The notes under the pieces: model-generated | The model's database searches: none | The model's input: the letters and a program-made list of their open reading frames with translations, nothing else | Told to the model about the DNA's origin: nothing | Translations under genes and position numbers: made by a program | Assembly (NCBI RefSeq): GCF_900747795.2 | Contig: NC_041405.2 | Coordinates: 134,562,946 to 134,626,945 of the forward strand | Direction of reading: 5' to 3' | Length of the DNA: 64,000 nucleotides | Source of the DNA: Erpetoichthys calabaricus | Taxonomy: Eukaryota; Chordata; Cladistia; Polypteriformes; Polypteridae | Shown: piece by piece, positions 54,701-64,000 of the stretch | Layout: every line of letters begins with the position of its first letter | Numbering within the stretch: the first letter of the stretch is position 1

Positions 54701-57482
54701 CCCTCTCAATGAACCCCTTCTTGCCAGTCAGAACCAGCCTATGGGCATGACAAATAAAAGTGGATTATTAAACCAAATACTGATGATTATATGTATTTAT
54801 AGAACATCACACACAATCTAATAGTTTCATTACACTAGCCGATCATGTAGTGCATACTTTGTTACAAAATAATTTGAGTTGGGTTCAGCTATTGTGGCTC
54901 AATTGGGTTAATTTTGATGCAGGCAACCCTGACTTTTGAGCCCTTGAATATGGGCCCATTTGGGTATCTATGGATGGATGTCATTTCAAGCTGTCATAGT
55001 TCTCCCATTACGTCCTGCTATTAATTAGCGTGTCTAGATGTTGCATAACTCCCTGGTGGTTGTATCTTTATTTTTAAGCACTGCTATGGGCCAGCAAAAG
55101 TCTGTGAATTTATGCATAGCCACACCATTTCAAAAGAACTATGTAAACAATTCAAAGAATTACTAAACTACAAAATGGCAAATATAACTAAGAAAAAGTT
55201 AAGCTATGAAACTTACAGAGTGTCCTTCACACAATGTTCACAGGACCTAGTGGGTGAATCTGACATTGTCAGGCTTCTGTTTCTCCTGCCAGGAAAATCA
55301 TCCACCCAATCAGCTTTGCACTTAGCTTCTGACATCATAAATTAGGAAGTGCGTGATAAAAAACAACTCAAAATCTCCCATTTGAAGGGAAAAAAAACAA
55401 ACCAAACACTCTAGCTTTCTCATTTACAAAATCATTAGCTGTCCTACAAGCTTGGACGAAAAAAAGAAAATCTCATTTAAATTCCTGAGGAAATCTAACA
55501 CATCCATTCATTTTTCAAAACCATTTATTCAGGGCTGGGTTGCAGGGCAGTTGAAGCCTATTCCAGCAATCATCAGGTGCAAGGTAGGTACAATCTGTTA
55601 TTAAAAAATGTAAACTTGTGATCGTCCAAGCATTTAGCTTCCTCTTTATGATGTCGCAGACTAACTTTAAAGCTGAATGATTAAAGGTGAGCAAAGAAAA
55701 CTAGCGATATCCGCTTGACCGTCCACACTGAGCAAGCTGGATCTCTAGTGGCCAAGACACTTAGCTGGAAATCACAAAGTTACTGGTTCAGTCCCCACTA
55801 CTGATATGCTGCATCACCTTCAACAACTTCTCCAGTAGTGGAATTATTCCAACAATTGTATTAGGCATTACTAATTTGTTAATCACTTTAGATTAATAGA
55901 TGGATCAATTCATTGATATTTTACCACAGGACCTTCTTTTCATTTTTTTATTTGTCATCGTTTCATTATAAAAATTCAGTTAAGTTTGTTCCCTTAACTT
56001 TCATATTAGGTTCTAATTGTGCCCTTCAAGAATAACAAATAGAAGGCACTGTTACTAATAATGGTGCATACCAAACAGGAGCCGTAAATTTAACTTCTTT
56101 GATGTTTATATCTTCATTACATTCTTCTGTACCCACGTTGTTCCAGTAGGTTATGACAAACCTGCTGGGAGATTTTTCAGATAAAGAAGACAGATGTTTC
56201 AAGGTAAGGTAGTTCTACTCACTAATCACGGATTCAGTGTGGCAACATGCTGGATGTTGATTAGTACATGCAAATAAGAACTGAACTGCACTCTGTACAC
56301 ATGGTAGGCAGTGGTAGCTGTGAGGCTAGAGATCTGCACTGGAAATAGTAAGGTTGCCAGTTCGAATCCCGTAAATGCCAGAAGTGTTTCCACTCCCCAG
56401 GGCCCTTACACAAGGCCCTTAACCTGCAATTGCTCTGACCTGGCTATGACTTTAACCTGCAAGCAGGTCTTCCAACTTGCAGGGACAATTTGGGATGATG
56501 GTGGCAGGATTGGCACTACGACCACTGTAAAAAAAAAAAAAAAACTTCACACAGTTCAACTCCATTCAAACAAGTGTGGTGCTGCGCTCAGGTCCTAATT
56601 TGAGATCCTGAGGCGGTTCATTGTGTGATGTGTGCAGCAACATGCCGTTTCAGTGCATGTTACCAAACCTCCCTCTCTCTGTGTGTACATGTGATATTAA
56701 TAACCTACTTGAAACACTTGGACCTATGGTCCATGAAGAAGCGCTTCTCACAAGACACAGAAACACAGGTAACTCCTCTGAGGTTGCTAACATGTTCTTC
56801 ACTGCTAGGCAATGTCTGAAGCTGAGGTACCCTGTATGGCCAGTGTCATGTCATGTTACGTGTGTCACAGCATAAGCTCTCAACTAAGACCAAAATAAAG
56901 CTGCAAGGTCCAGTAGTTTGCAAGGTTTTGCATGACAAATAGATAAACCTCATCATTTCATATGTATACTAGGGGGTTCCCCCCTGCTCGCCAACCCCCT
57001 CTGGCCTGCACTAGGCACCAACCACTTTGCGTCTCTGCTACTCGGGTTGTAAGGAGGGGGGGGGGCTGAACGCACCCCAAGGAGACGCAGTCGCTCCTTC
57101 GAGACCCCCTCTTAAATGGTGATACAATGGGAAACAAATAGTGTTTTTGTTTTTTTAACCTCCTCTGCATCTCGCACGGCGCTTCGAACATTTAAAAACC
57201 TGTACAGCAGCTGTCCTACTCTTTGTCTTTTATTTCCAGCCCCGGGTGTGGTTAAATCTTTTGGCACAAAGTCTTGTCTCGCAGGACATGAGTTCCGTGA
57301 TATTTTTTAGTTTATAATTTAAAAATGAAGTAAGAATTTGAAAATCTAACATCATCACATTAAAACTTAAATTCTGAAAAGAATGATACCAAACATATAT
57401 ATGTAGGTTTTAAAATAAGCCAGATTTTAAGTGTGACAAAAAAGTCACATAAAATCGTTGCACTTTTAGGCTTAGTATATAA

Positions 57483-57579
<97 letters not shown>

Positions 57580-60500
57580 TTGATTTATAGATAAATGATT
57601 TTGGCCTAGGAGAGCACAATAGTGCCAAATAGACTTTTGATACAAAACAGCAATAATCAGGACAAGGAAGCAGTGGAGGATGGGTAAAGCAACAGGGATG
57701 GGACGGAAAGAATTCTAGTACAGGGTTCTTAAAGAGCCAAGTGGTTACAATGTAACAGACTAGAGGAGGAAGGATGGAAATGAGAGAAGACTGAAAGAGC
57801 ACCATCCTAGGTAGACCTCTTACCTGTGCTTTCTGTTCTTTGGGATCCTTTTCCCTTCCCACCTTTCTCTTTCCCTTTGGAGATGGCAGCCAGCTTGGTT
57901 GGAATCTGCTGCTGGACACCAGCTTGTTTCAGAAGCTGATTGGTGGTGCTGACCAGGTGGATGGGAACCTCAGGCTTTGGAACTTGACCAAGTCTGCTGT
58001 CACCAGAACTACTGTCCCTTCGTGATGGAATGTCTGGACGTTCCATGTAGTCAGGTCCAATTGTACTATTCCTGTTAAGTGGCTTTCCTGGCAGCTGGAT
58101 GGGACCCTCGGTGATCTGCCCTCCTTCACCATTGAAGCTGTAAGAGTGAGTCAGGCCATGATGCTGAAAACAGAACCAATTATCAATTAGAAAACAACAA
58201 CACAGAAACATCCCAAACACCTTTCAAGCAGAAAGTAACGCACCCCATCATCCATTCCAAACAAAACCTCCACAGCACTCCACTACTTTCACTGAGCATT
58301 TTGTCTTTTTTGATTTTATGAGAGTTCTTGTCTCTCACCGGAAAAAACACTACCAGTGCCCCTCAGCAGTAGATCTGCTCTTGTATTGAATGTACTCCCT
58401 TACTCTGACTGTTCACCCCTTTTCTAGGTTTCAGCCCCCCACTCCACTCACTGGTGATGCTTCAAGGTTAGGTAACTTATGGCTCTTCATCTTCTTCATC
58501 TGTTCCAGCTTCTCCTTCTCCTTCTCCACAGCCCTGGTGGATTCACGCAGCCGCTCCAGGTCTAGCTGGTAGCGCTCCCACTGCTGTCTGAGCTCCTCAC
58601 GTTCTTGCTGCAGCTGGCGTTGATGCTGGCTACATTCCTCCTCACGCTCCCTCAGAATGGCCTGTTGTGCCTCTGCCTGGCATTGATGCTGCTCACGTTC
58701 TCGATGAAGGCGCTGGCGCTCCTGATGCAGCTGGTTCTGAAGCTTCTGCAAAGCAGCCATTTCCTCCCGCTGCTTTTCAAAATTGCGTTGCTTCTCCTGC
58801 TCCAGCAGAACATCTCCCTTTAGGCGGCTCTGCCGCTCTCGCTCCAGCACAGCAGCCTTCTGGATCTCAAGAGCACTGTCCTGCTGTGACACAAAGGCCT
58901 AACAGAAGAAAGAAACATGAGGCAGTCTGGCTACATTAACTTGAAGTGAACATAACACAGTAATATGGTACAGACTGTGTACGGTAAGAGTTACCTGAAG
59001 GGTATATAGTAGGTTAGAGAGGGCCTGAACACGAAATACCAACTAGAAAAGATAAAACAGAAATGGGCCAGTCAGCCACTGGCATGGGAAAACAGGTAAG
59101 TTTATCTAATTTCCCTTTGGCATATAGAGAAGCCTCCCTGGCCAACTCCCTCCCCTGAAACTGAAAATCCCAGATACCTCAGAGTCAGGAAAAGCAGTAC
59201 TACAAGCCGTAGGCAAGCTTCCTGTGGAGAAGTCCTCAGCCTGAAAAAAAAAAAAATCAATAAAGAAGCAAAAGTGAAGAATCAACTCCTTGATTGACAC
59301 ATCTCAGTCAACACGGTCTTCCAACTAGCAACCCAACCCATTTCATCCTTTAGCCAGTTATTTTAAATCCATCATGGAACATTCTATTTAAAACAGGAAA
59401 AGACACTACTGATAGACCATAGACACATACTGCTGGCTCCATGCCCTCGCTGTCTCCCTGTGAGTCCTGCACGGTCTGCTGGGTACGACGTTCTCTCCCT
59501 TTGATGTCACCATAGGACAGGGTGTGCGATTTCTTTTTTATGCTCCCATCTGCGGGTCAGTAATAAAAAGTGAAGAAAATGCAGGAAGACAAGACTACAT
59601 AAAGCCAAAAAATGGTTTACCTACTTTTATTCAAAATGGAGGGGCTACTGTCATATCCTCCGAAAGTTTCAGCTCGCCTTGGAGGACCTGAGGTTGTCTG
59701 ATTGCCTTCTGCTTGCCAGGCTACCTCAAACCCATAGGACAGTAGCAAGTTCTGCAGGTTTTCAACTGTAATGAGTGGAGTCAGCATTGTCAAAAGGTAA
59801 AAAGAGGTGTCCAATGTCACCTCGACATTTTCCATTTCATTTTATTTTTTATGTGAACCACTCAGGGTTGTAGGGAGTAGTACACAGGATCTGCACCCAC
59901 CTTGGACAACCACTCTGTAATGGGGCACGTGCTTCTCTTTGTTGAGCTTACTAGACTGTATTTAAGCACAGTGCAGAGCTGCATAGTAAATTAATATACA
60001 ATGTTAAAATAAAGGAGCTCAATGTCCTCAAAAAATGACTTAAGCAGCAGGCCAGCACACTTGAATTCTGTCAAGCAAGACCCTAAAATTTAACACTTGT
60101 ACATTCATATGCAAGATCTATTAAAAGGTAAGTTCAGTATTTTTCAAGCCAAAGTTACTTTTTCACAATTGCATTATACATTAATTTGCCACTGGAATAT
60201 GGCATATTTAATGGAATATTAAAAATCGTGCCTGCTCTTTTGTTTTCAAAATGGCACATACAGGGCACTCGTCTGATATGAAAAGAAAAAACGTACTATG
60301 TCCACTTTCAAGCCAAGAATGTTCTGCATTATTGATCCACATATTGAGATTTCAGATACATTGTAAAACAACATATCCACATTATCAGGATTTCTTTTTG
60401 CAAGAATTTGCCATTTTTAAAGGAGTCTGGCTACATTTTTCACCTTATTGCTTATCACTTTTCTGTGAAAACTGATGTTGTTGTTATTCTTTTGACAATG

Positions 60501-63500
60501 ATTTCAGCTTCTTCTTCATCATCATCTTTTCCCATTTCTATGTGGGGTCAATGTGCTTGATCAACCTTCTCCATACAGCTTGGCTCTGCACCTCCTCCCC
60601 AGTCAGATCCTTTTCCTTCAGATCTTCTTTCACTTTATCCATCCATCTCTGCTTTGGCCTTCCCTTTCTCTTCCCCGTCCTACCATTCCCATTATTCTTT
60701 GGCATATATATTACTTGTCTCTCCTCATCACATGTCCATACCACTTTAACCTACTTTCCGGTTTTTAAGATTTCTTACCCACTTTTGTTAAACCTCTGAT
60801 TGTCTTATTTCTTACTCTGTCCTTTTTTGTAACTCCCACACATCCACCTCAACAATCTCATTTCTACCATATCTAACTTTGTCTCCTGTGCTCCCTTTAC
60901 TGCCCATGACTCAGCTCTATCCATCATTACTGGTCTTACCACAGCTTTAAAACAAACACTTTACCTTTAACTGTTGCCTTAATTCTTTGATCACACAATT
61001 CCTGAGTACCTTCTTGCAATTGTTCAGCCTGCACTGCACTCTATTGTTTTCTCTGCATCTAATTCTCCATCCCACATACTAAAATTTACCCACTCTTTTC
61101 AATAGCTCTCCCTGCCAGGTAACTTCTGAATCCTGATCATCTTTAAACCTTAGATATTAAACCTTCCTATTTGTTTGACAGCGATTTCAGCACATATGGC
61201 AAAATTTATCTCAAGATTTAAACAAATATGTTGTCAATTTGTACCATTTTAAAATGTAATTTTTATGCCCAACTATGATGCAGTCATATTAAACAGTTTT
61301 AGACAAGTGTGTGGTTTCTCACTATTTTACCACCATATTTACACGAAACATTCCTCCCACAATAGTTGCTTTGAACAGACAAGTGAACAGAAATGTATTC
61401 TAACCTCAGAAAAAAAACATGAAAGGAATCAGTGATAAATTTATTAGCTCCAATGTCCTTTTGTTGTGATAAACATACCTCAGAAAAGTGGAAAGCATGT
61501 TTTCTGAAAATAAAACTTCTGTTTCTTCAAAATGAACATATTCAGAATGATGTTAGGATTTTTTTTCATGTTTGAACCATTCTAAACCACTAAAAGCAGG
61601 CATGGTATTTTTCAAAATTTAATAAAACCTCTTGCTTAACCCAATCACAGGGGATGCTCAAACCAGTGTTGTTTCTTCCTGCCGGTCCCAAGCCTGGATA
61701 AATGGAGGGTGTCAGGGAGGGCATCTGGTGCAAAATTTTGCCAGATCAATATGCGGACAATACAGACTTTCATACCGGATCGGTCAAGGCCCAGGTTAAC
61801 AATGGCCGCCACCAGTACTATTAGCCAACAGGGTGCTAGCAGAAATTGGGCTACTGTTCGCCGAAGAAGATGAAGGCGTGTCTGGAGGCAGAGGGAGAAG
61901 AGAAAGGTAAAGAGTTATCCTGAAGGAACAGTATATCAAAAGTGTTTTGCAGATTAAAAGAGTGTCAGACAGAGTGATGATTATGAAGCTGGAAATTGAA
62001 GGTGTGATGATGAATGTTGTACAAAGGAAACGTGACAGTGTTGAGGTCTGAGGTAGGAATGATGGGTGCATTCAAGGTAGAAGTGAAATTACATCAGGGA
62101 TCAGCTCTGAGCCCTTTCTTATTTGTAACGGTGATGGACAGGTTGATACACGAGATTAAACAGGAGTCCACATGGACTATAATGTTTGCAGATGACACTG
62201 ATCTGTAGTGAGAGCAGGTCGAGGAGACCCTGGAGAAGTGGAGATATGCTCTAGAGAGGAGAGGAATGAAGATCAGTAGGAACAAGACAGAATACACGTG
62301 TGTAAATGAAAGGGAGGGAGGTCATTGGAATGGTGAGGATGCAGGGAGTAGAGCTGGCAAAGGTGGATGACAGAGTAACAGGGAGTTTGAAAGAGATGTG
62401 AAGAAGAGAGTGTTGGAAGGATGGTGAAGAGTGTCAGGAGTGATTTGTGACAGACAGGTACCAGCAAGAGTGAAAGGGAAGGTCTACAAGATAGTAGTGA
62501 GACCAGCTGTGTTATATGGGTTGGAGACGGTGGCACTGACCAGAAAATAGAAGACAGAGCTGGAGGTAGCAGAGTTAAAGATGCTAAGATTTGCACTGTG
62601 CGTGACGAGGATGGATAGGATTAGAAATGAGTACATTAGAGGGTCAGCTCAAGTTGGACGGTTGGGAGACAAAGCCAGATATGCGAGATTGCGTTGGTTT
62701 GGACATGTGGTGAAAAGAGATGCTGGGTATATTGGGAGAAAGATATTAAAGATGGAGTTACCAGGTAAGAGGAAAAGAGAAAGGCCTAAGAGAAGGTTTA
62801 TGGATATGGTGAGAGAGGACATGCAGGTGGTAGGTGTAACAGAGCTGGATGCAGAGGACAGAAAGATATGGAAAAAGATGATCTGCTGTGGTGAGCCCTA
62901 ACCTGTGGTAACCGGCATGCCACAACTGTCAAAAAAATAACTTCAACTTGAAAAATACTAAATGTATTCTTTAAGTACCCACACACTGGCATGTAGCTTG
63001 ACAGCATGAAGCTATTACTTGTTGTCACATCAGCCTAGTCACTAAGGCACTGAACTGGGGTGTACAAGGTCACTGGTTCAGTCCACATTATGACCCTCGT
63101 GTCACTTAACCTACATTTTAATATGCATGCCTATAACATTGTTGTACTATGAGAATAATCGTGTTCCACTTGAAAGATCTCATCTAATTCTCAAAACCCC
63201 TTAATCCAGTTGAAGGTCATGGGGGAGCCTGAGCCCATATTGCACACTTGGGCATAAAGCCATAACCAGGACCTTAAAAGATGTCATGCACAACTCAGTT
63301 TGGGTGACTAACATGCTATCTTGTAAGGATTATACCTTCGACAACGGCCTCTTTGACCAGCTGTTCAGCCTGCACTTCAGTGAAGTCCCCTGGCAGCTGT
63401 CGGAAGCGGACACCTGGGCTTGACTCCTCCACGCCACTTATCATCTCAGAAATCTCACAGAAGATCTGCAGTTTCTCGTTGAGGTTCTGGGCTATTTGAT

Positions 63501-64000
63501 GATCTTTCTCACTCAGCCGCTCTAGTTAAAAATTAAGGAAAAAAACAAAGGAAGATGGGTTACTTTTGATGACTAGCATTGAAATGATATCATGTACTGC
63601 AGATTCTTAAATAGCATTGGATAACTTAAATGATAAAAAAAAAAAAAAAAAAAAAAAAAGGAATTGCACAAAACCTTGAAATTCTCTAAGGCGGGCAGCC
63701 CGCATCTCAGTAGACCGTCGTTCCTCCTCTGGGTCTATTCCAAGTCCATCATCCTTTGCAGGACAGCTGTAAAAAATGTGACCTTAGGATGAAGACTATG
63801 CAAATGGGTGTGGTGTAGACTATGTCAACAAATCAGCAGCACTCGTACCTCTCAACAGCTTGTCGAATGAGAGTGATCCAAGCATTGCGCTCCTCCTTGG
63901 AGTTTGTGTGGATCTCATACATCTCGGGCTCTTTTGAGGAAGCACAAATCAAGAACATGCCTTTTTCTTCATGTGCCACTTCGCGCACTATAAGCTTCTG
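41470..64000 (-). CDS. ARHGEF18: Rho/Rac guanine nucleotide exchange factor 18 (p114RhoGEF), 5'-partial, eleven coding exons
   Basis: A Dbl-family exchange factor that loads RhoA with GTP at tight junctions and the cell cortex. Minus-strand exons, in order, are 63849-64000, 63675-63766, 63336-63521, 59625-59765, 59431-59549, 59178-59240, 58995-59042, 58452-58898, 57824-58163, 41692-41796 and 41470-41609. They join in phase to 610 residues plus stop. The first ~50 residues are the C-terminal half of the PH domain ([20 protein letters not shown], then [16 protein letters not shown]). Next come [17 protein letters not shown], a long coiled coil ([20 protein letters not shown] onward), [23 protein letters not shown] and the end VKEDVIFF. 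All match human ARHGEF18 as I recall it. The DH domain lies beyond the window. Confidence 0.96.
41692..41796 (-). CDS. ARHGEF18: ARHGEF18 penultimate coding exon
   Basis: [20 protein letters not shown] then [15 protein letters not shown], comparable to human FDLKQQLLLNKLMGKDEST then SRNRRSLSP. Acceptor tttcag and donor gtaaga. The preceding intron is 16 kb. Confidence 0.92.
42108..42700 (-). mobile_element. Jockey-superfamily LINE 3' fragment (copy 3 of 4)
   Basis: Ends with ccccctggggacaaataaag on the minus strand. Internal blocks gggtccagagtgtgtcccct and ggcctctcttgaagtggcga match copies 2 and 4. It lies sense in the long ARHGEF18 intron. Confidence 0.8.
42750..43335 (-). repeat. Non-autonomous DNA-transposon-like repeat, copy B (inverted relative to copy A)
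   Basis: Reverse complement of 19640-20055 over both flanks: gccaggagcaaaggtgtagg, tttctgtggtggca and cacaaaagcatttaatctat are shared. It carries about 170 bases more than copy A. Confidence 0.55.
43338..43670 (+). mobile_element. Helitron 5' end fragment
   Basis: Starts tctctattatataaaaaatc then tttcgatgagaccagac, which matches fish Helitron 5' termini (TC start, tctctattata). It continues to a degenerate coding stretch ([16 protein letters not shown]-like). No 3' CTRR hairpin is found next to it. Confidence 0.55.
44192..45519 (+). mobile_element. Tc1-like DNA transposon, 1.33 kb, decayed
   Basis: TA-bounded ends tacagtaatgtgaaaaagta and, inverted, tacagtcgcatgaaaaagca. The plus strand holds fragments of a transposase (a helix-turn-helix stretch around 44400-44560 and NSMRCYGEI-like text around 45170). 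It contains a 16-base C run at 45402-45417. Many breaks. It lies in the ARHGEF18 intron. Confidence 0.82.
45520..46480. other. ARHGEF18 intron, nothing recognised
   Basis: AT-rich sequence without coding signal or a named repeat. Confidence 0.4.
46481..46544 (+). repeat. Perfect two-copy 32-base tandem repeat
   Basis: tgtctccacacgcagtgaat then gtgcgttcactt occurs twice in a row without a mismatch, so the duplication is recent. Confidence 0.95.
46879..47283 (+). other. Unassigned 134-codon open frame in a GC-rich island
   Basis: Open from [10 protein letters not shown] to the stop. The stretch is richer in G+C than its flanks, but I see no signal peptide, domain or splice partner. It may be a decayed repeat. 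Confidence 0.2.
47905..48015 (-). repeat. SINE-like 3' fragment
   Basis: catcttctaaacccacttat then ccaggctagg and ggaccctatcccagca recall the reverse complement of a fish SINE tail. A similar piece is at 55500-55590 (attcagggctgggttgcagg, gcctattccagcaatcatca). Confidence 0.5.
48085..48765 (-). mobile_element. Jockey-superfamily LINE 3' fragment (copy 4 of 4)
   Basis: The minus strand keeps a readable RT end: [60 protein letters not shown]. The 3' end ccctctggggacaaataaac abuts gagacgagacgagac. It is the least decayed of the four copies and lies sense in the ARHGEF18 intron. Confidence 0.85.
49659..50308 (-). mobile_element. Tc1-like element, internally deleted
   Basis: TA-bounded inverted repeats cagttcggtccataaatatt and (inverted) cagttaggtccataaatatt, extending over 150 bases each with gtacattaccaca and gcagactttcagctttaatt. 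The centre keeps only a transposase remnant (minus-strand AWQ-like, AFHLWKTKL-like), related to the element at 29815. Length 650 bases. Confidence 0.88.
50828..51625 (+). repeat. Unclassified dispersed repeat with ~49-base tandem array
   Basis: Opens tactagtcatttagcccatt then acaataacgggcgctag, a hairpin-like terminus. From 51345 to 51530 about four degenerate units of 49-50 bases occur, each with ctttaat, ctctg-c-gtaata and a second gtaata. It ends in cacacacggacacctggacg then cacatagggattttat. Family unknown; Helitron-like ends are possible. Confidence 0.5.
51074..51314. mobile_element. Fold-back (hairpin) element with ~68-base inverted arms
   Basis: The left arm ttcaataagggcgcgcacaa then aaaggcgagc (51074-51145) and its reverse complement at 51219-51288 pair almost fully, around a 70-base centre. 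The outer tip of the right arm is repeated once more (gtgcgcgcccttattgaa ending 51314). It has no coding potential and splits the tandem array. Confidence 0.85.
51628..51708. repeat. (TA)n microsatellite
   Basis: About 40 TA units following the dispersed repeat. Confidence 0.95.
51720..53040. other. ARHGEF18 intron, mostly unrecognised
   Basis: AT-rich. No gene. Small frames only. Confidence 0.4.
53045..53260. repeat. Non-autonomous DNA-transposon-like repeat
   Basis: gcgttttcaaaattctccat, ctctggagagccttttct and gctggtgtagtgtggacaaa are typical of a fish hAT-like family in which sense and antisense stretches of tttcaaa and tctccattttt recur. Ends not fixed. Confidence 0.5.
53371..54030 (+). 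mobile_element. piggyBac-like element, internally deleted, with TTAA target sites
   Basis: TTAA at 53371-53374 and 54027-54030 bracket inverted ends ctcttttaaggctga and (inverted) ctctttgagggctga. The 652-base interior holds only an N-terminal transposase remnant. It lies inside the 5S SINE, whose two halves are collinear once it is removed. Confidence 0.82.
53479..53691 (+). pseudogene. piggyBac transposase N-terminal remnant
   Basis: A 70-codon frame ending [20 protein letters not shown] then DTSD. An acidic Ser/Asp-rich N-terminus of this kind is usual for piggyBac transposases; the DDD catalytic core is absent. Assignment rests mainly on its place between piggyBac-type ends. Confidence 0.5.
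54490..56290. other. ARHGEF18 intron, minor SINE relics only
   Basis: At 55735-55880 a decayed tRNA-SINE (cttagctggaaatcacaa, then B-box-like ggttcagtcc). Elsewhere nothing recognised; a 77-codon frame at 55112-55345 has no motif. Confidence 0.4.
56305..56544 (+). mobile_element. tRNA-derived SINE with poly(A) tail
   Basis: An A-box-like ggcagtggtagctgtgaggc, a perfect B box (gccagttcgaatcccgta), body agggcccttacacaaggccc then ttaacctgcaattgct, and an A run at 56529-56544. Confidence 0.85.
56965..57310. repeat. Unclassified repeat (tatactagggggtt family)
   Basis: GC-rich start tatactagggggttcccccc then tgctcgccaaccccct inside AT-rich intron, ending tgagttccgtgatatttttt. The start resembles the opening of the repeat at 50828. 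Classification unknown. Confidence 0.4.
57484..57577. repeat. (TA)n microsatellite
   Basis: About 46 TA units in the ARHGEF18 intron, 250 bases beyond a donor site. Confidence 0.95.
57824..58163 (-). CDS. ARHGEF18: ARHGEF18 exon, SFNGEGG to KGSQRTEST
   Basis: [54 protein letters not shown] and [20 protein letters not shown] all have close human counterparts. It ends one base into Ala. Confidence 0.95.
58452..58898 (-). CDS. ARHGEF18: ARHGEF18 exon, coiled coil
   Basis: 149 codons, [20 protein letters not shown] to [11 protein letters not shown]. Almost entirely Glu/Gln/Arg/Leu heptads, the C-terminal coiled coil of the family. Phase 0 at donor gtgagt. Confidence 0.95.
58995..59042 (-). CDS. 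ARHGEF18: ARHGEF18 micro-exon, 16 codons
   Basis: [16 protein letters not shown] aligns with human LVQRIQTLSQLLLNLQ. At 48 bases it is too short to find by open frame; acceptor ttctag and donor gtaact fit. Confidence 0.88.
59178..59240 (-). CDS. ARHGEF18: ARHGEF18 exon, 21-codon linker
   Basis: [20 protein letters not shown] then E, phase 0 both ends, after a long polypyrimidine tract. Confidence 0.85.
59431..59549 (-). CDS. ARHGEF18: ARHGEF18 exon, linker
   Basis: [20 protein letters not shown] then [19 protein letters not shown]; low-complexity, presumably disordered. Phase 0 at the end. Confidence 0.88.
59625..59765 (-). CDS. ARHGEF18: ARHGEF18 exon, [13 protein letters not shown] segment
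   Basis: [20 protein letters not shown] to SILNK. I placed the donor at gtaggt, not the gtaaac four bases on, because only that gives the in-phase junction NKNGSIKKK, matching human KNGSFKKK. Confidence 0.92.
60500..61150 (-). mobile_element. RTE-like LINE 3' fragment
   Basis: The minus strand reads [15 protein letters not shown] and [20 protein letters not shown] then [20 protein letters not shown], the C-terminal end of an RTE-type LINE ORF, preceded by degraded RT text (MRLLRWMCG-like). It is the same broad family as 7300-7835. It lies in the ARHGEF18 intron, sense. Confidence 0.82.
61680..62935 (+). mobile_element. RTE-like LINE, RT to C-terminus, antisense in ARHGEF18 intron
   Basis: Plus-strand blocks: [20 protein letters not shown] (motif B region), [12 protein letters not shown] (FADD active site), then [40 protein letters not shown] and [20 protein letters not shown] with [15 protein letters not shown]. 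The middle carries stops and frameshifts. It is 5'-truncated. Confidence 0.87.
63025..63115 (+). repeat. Decayed tRNA-SINE head
   Basis: gcctagtcactaaggcactg (A-box-like) then caaggtcactggttcagtcc (B-box-like). A degraded SINE tail piece follows at about 63185-63245. Confidence 0.5.
63336..63521 (-). CDS. ARHGEF18: ARHGEF18 exon, ERLSEKD segment
   Basis: [20 protein letters not shown] to [10 protein letters not shown]. It continues the helix after the PH domain (human ERLSMKDQLIAQSL). Confidence 0.93.
63636..63659. repeat. A(24) homopolymer
   Basis: An uninterrupted A run in a short ARHGEF18 intron (minus strand: T run). It may be part of the polypyrimidine context of the exon ending at 63521, or an old retroelement tail. 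Confidence 0.8.
63675..63766 (-). CDS. ARHGEF18: ARHGEF18 exon, post-PH helix
   Basis: [20 protein letters not shown] then [12 protein letters not shown] 92-base exon ending in phase 1 at gttttg, a weak donor (gttttg rather than gtaagt). Confidence 0.92.
63849..64000 (-). CDS. ARHGEF18: ARHGEF18 exon, PH domain C-terminal half (cut by window end)
   Basis: [16 protein letters not shown] to [12 protein letters not shown], ending two bases into Ser at donor gtacga. The Trp of NAWI is the conserved PH-domain C-helix Trp. Confidence 0.95.

Noticed and set aside
56621-56875. 84-codon plus-strand frame with many Cys
   Set aside because: No splice partner or known domain; next to a SINE and probably chance.

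Overview
The window is vertebrate nuclear DNA, most likely from a ray-finned fish. It has large intron-split genes, GT-AG splice sites and no operon structure. About half of what can be classified is interspersed repeats of fish type: Rex3/RTE, CR1/L2-like and L1 LINEs, several tRNA-derived SINE families, a 5S-rRNA-derived SINE, at least six Tc1/mariner elements, hAT and piggyBac miniature elements, and a Helitron fragment. The abundant tRNA-headed SINE ending in (GGAT)n, with a core that reads like ggttggcaccctgcc, is one I associate with polypterids (bichir/reedfish). The species call is inference from memory; the fish call is firmer.

Three host genes can be reconstructed exon by exon. (1) COPE, epsilon subunit of the COPI coat, + strand, 522-8295: the last eight coding exons (245 codons with the stop); the first ~60 codons lie before the window. 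(2) CERS1, ceramide synthase 1, + strand, 11405-35442: seven coding exons, complete at 356 codons without the stop, phases consistent throughout, with a GC-rich promoter at about 10.7-11.4 kb. (3) ARHGEF18 (p114RhoGEF), - strand, 41470-64000: the last eleven coding exons, 610 residues from inside the PH domain to the C-terminal KEDVIFF. Its two last exons are separated from the rest by a 16-kb repeat-filled intron.

Layout: COPE exons and introns (0.5-8.6 kb); COPE-CERS1 spacer and CERS1 CpG-rich promoter (8.6-11.4 kb); CERS1 intron 1 (11.7-25.1 kb) with a CR1/L2 LINE, a Tc1-like relic, an L1 fragment with target duplication and a possible decayed Ig-domain gene; CERS1 exons 2-4 (25.1-28.7 kb); intron 4 (28.7-34.5 kb) with two long Tc1 elements; CERS1 exons 5-7 and 3' UTR (34.5-36.1 kb); a convergent spacer to ARHGEF18 (36.1-40.8 kb); ARHGEF18 3' UTR and last exons (40.8-41.8 kb); the 16-kb intron (41.8-57.8 kb) with Tc1, Helitron, piggyBac, 5S-SINE and fold-back elements; the remaining ARHGEF18 exons (57.8-64 kb) with two opposed LINE fragments in one intron.

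The three genes share no pathway. COPE serves Golgi-to-ER transport, CERS1 makes C18 ceramide in the ER membrane, and ARHGEF18 activates RhoA at junctions. COPE-CERS1 order and orientation match the human arrangement; the ARHGEF18 neighbour and the absence of a GDF1-like frame after CERS1 do not. I see no retrovirus, LTR element, toxin gene, CRISPR array, rRNA gene or tRNA gene.
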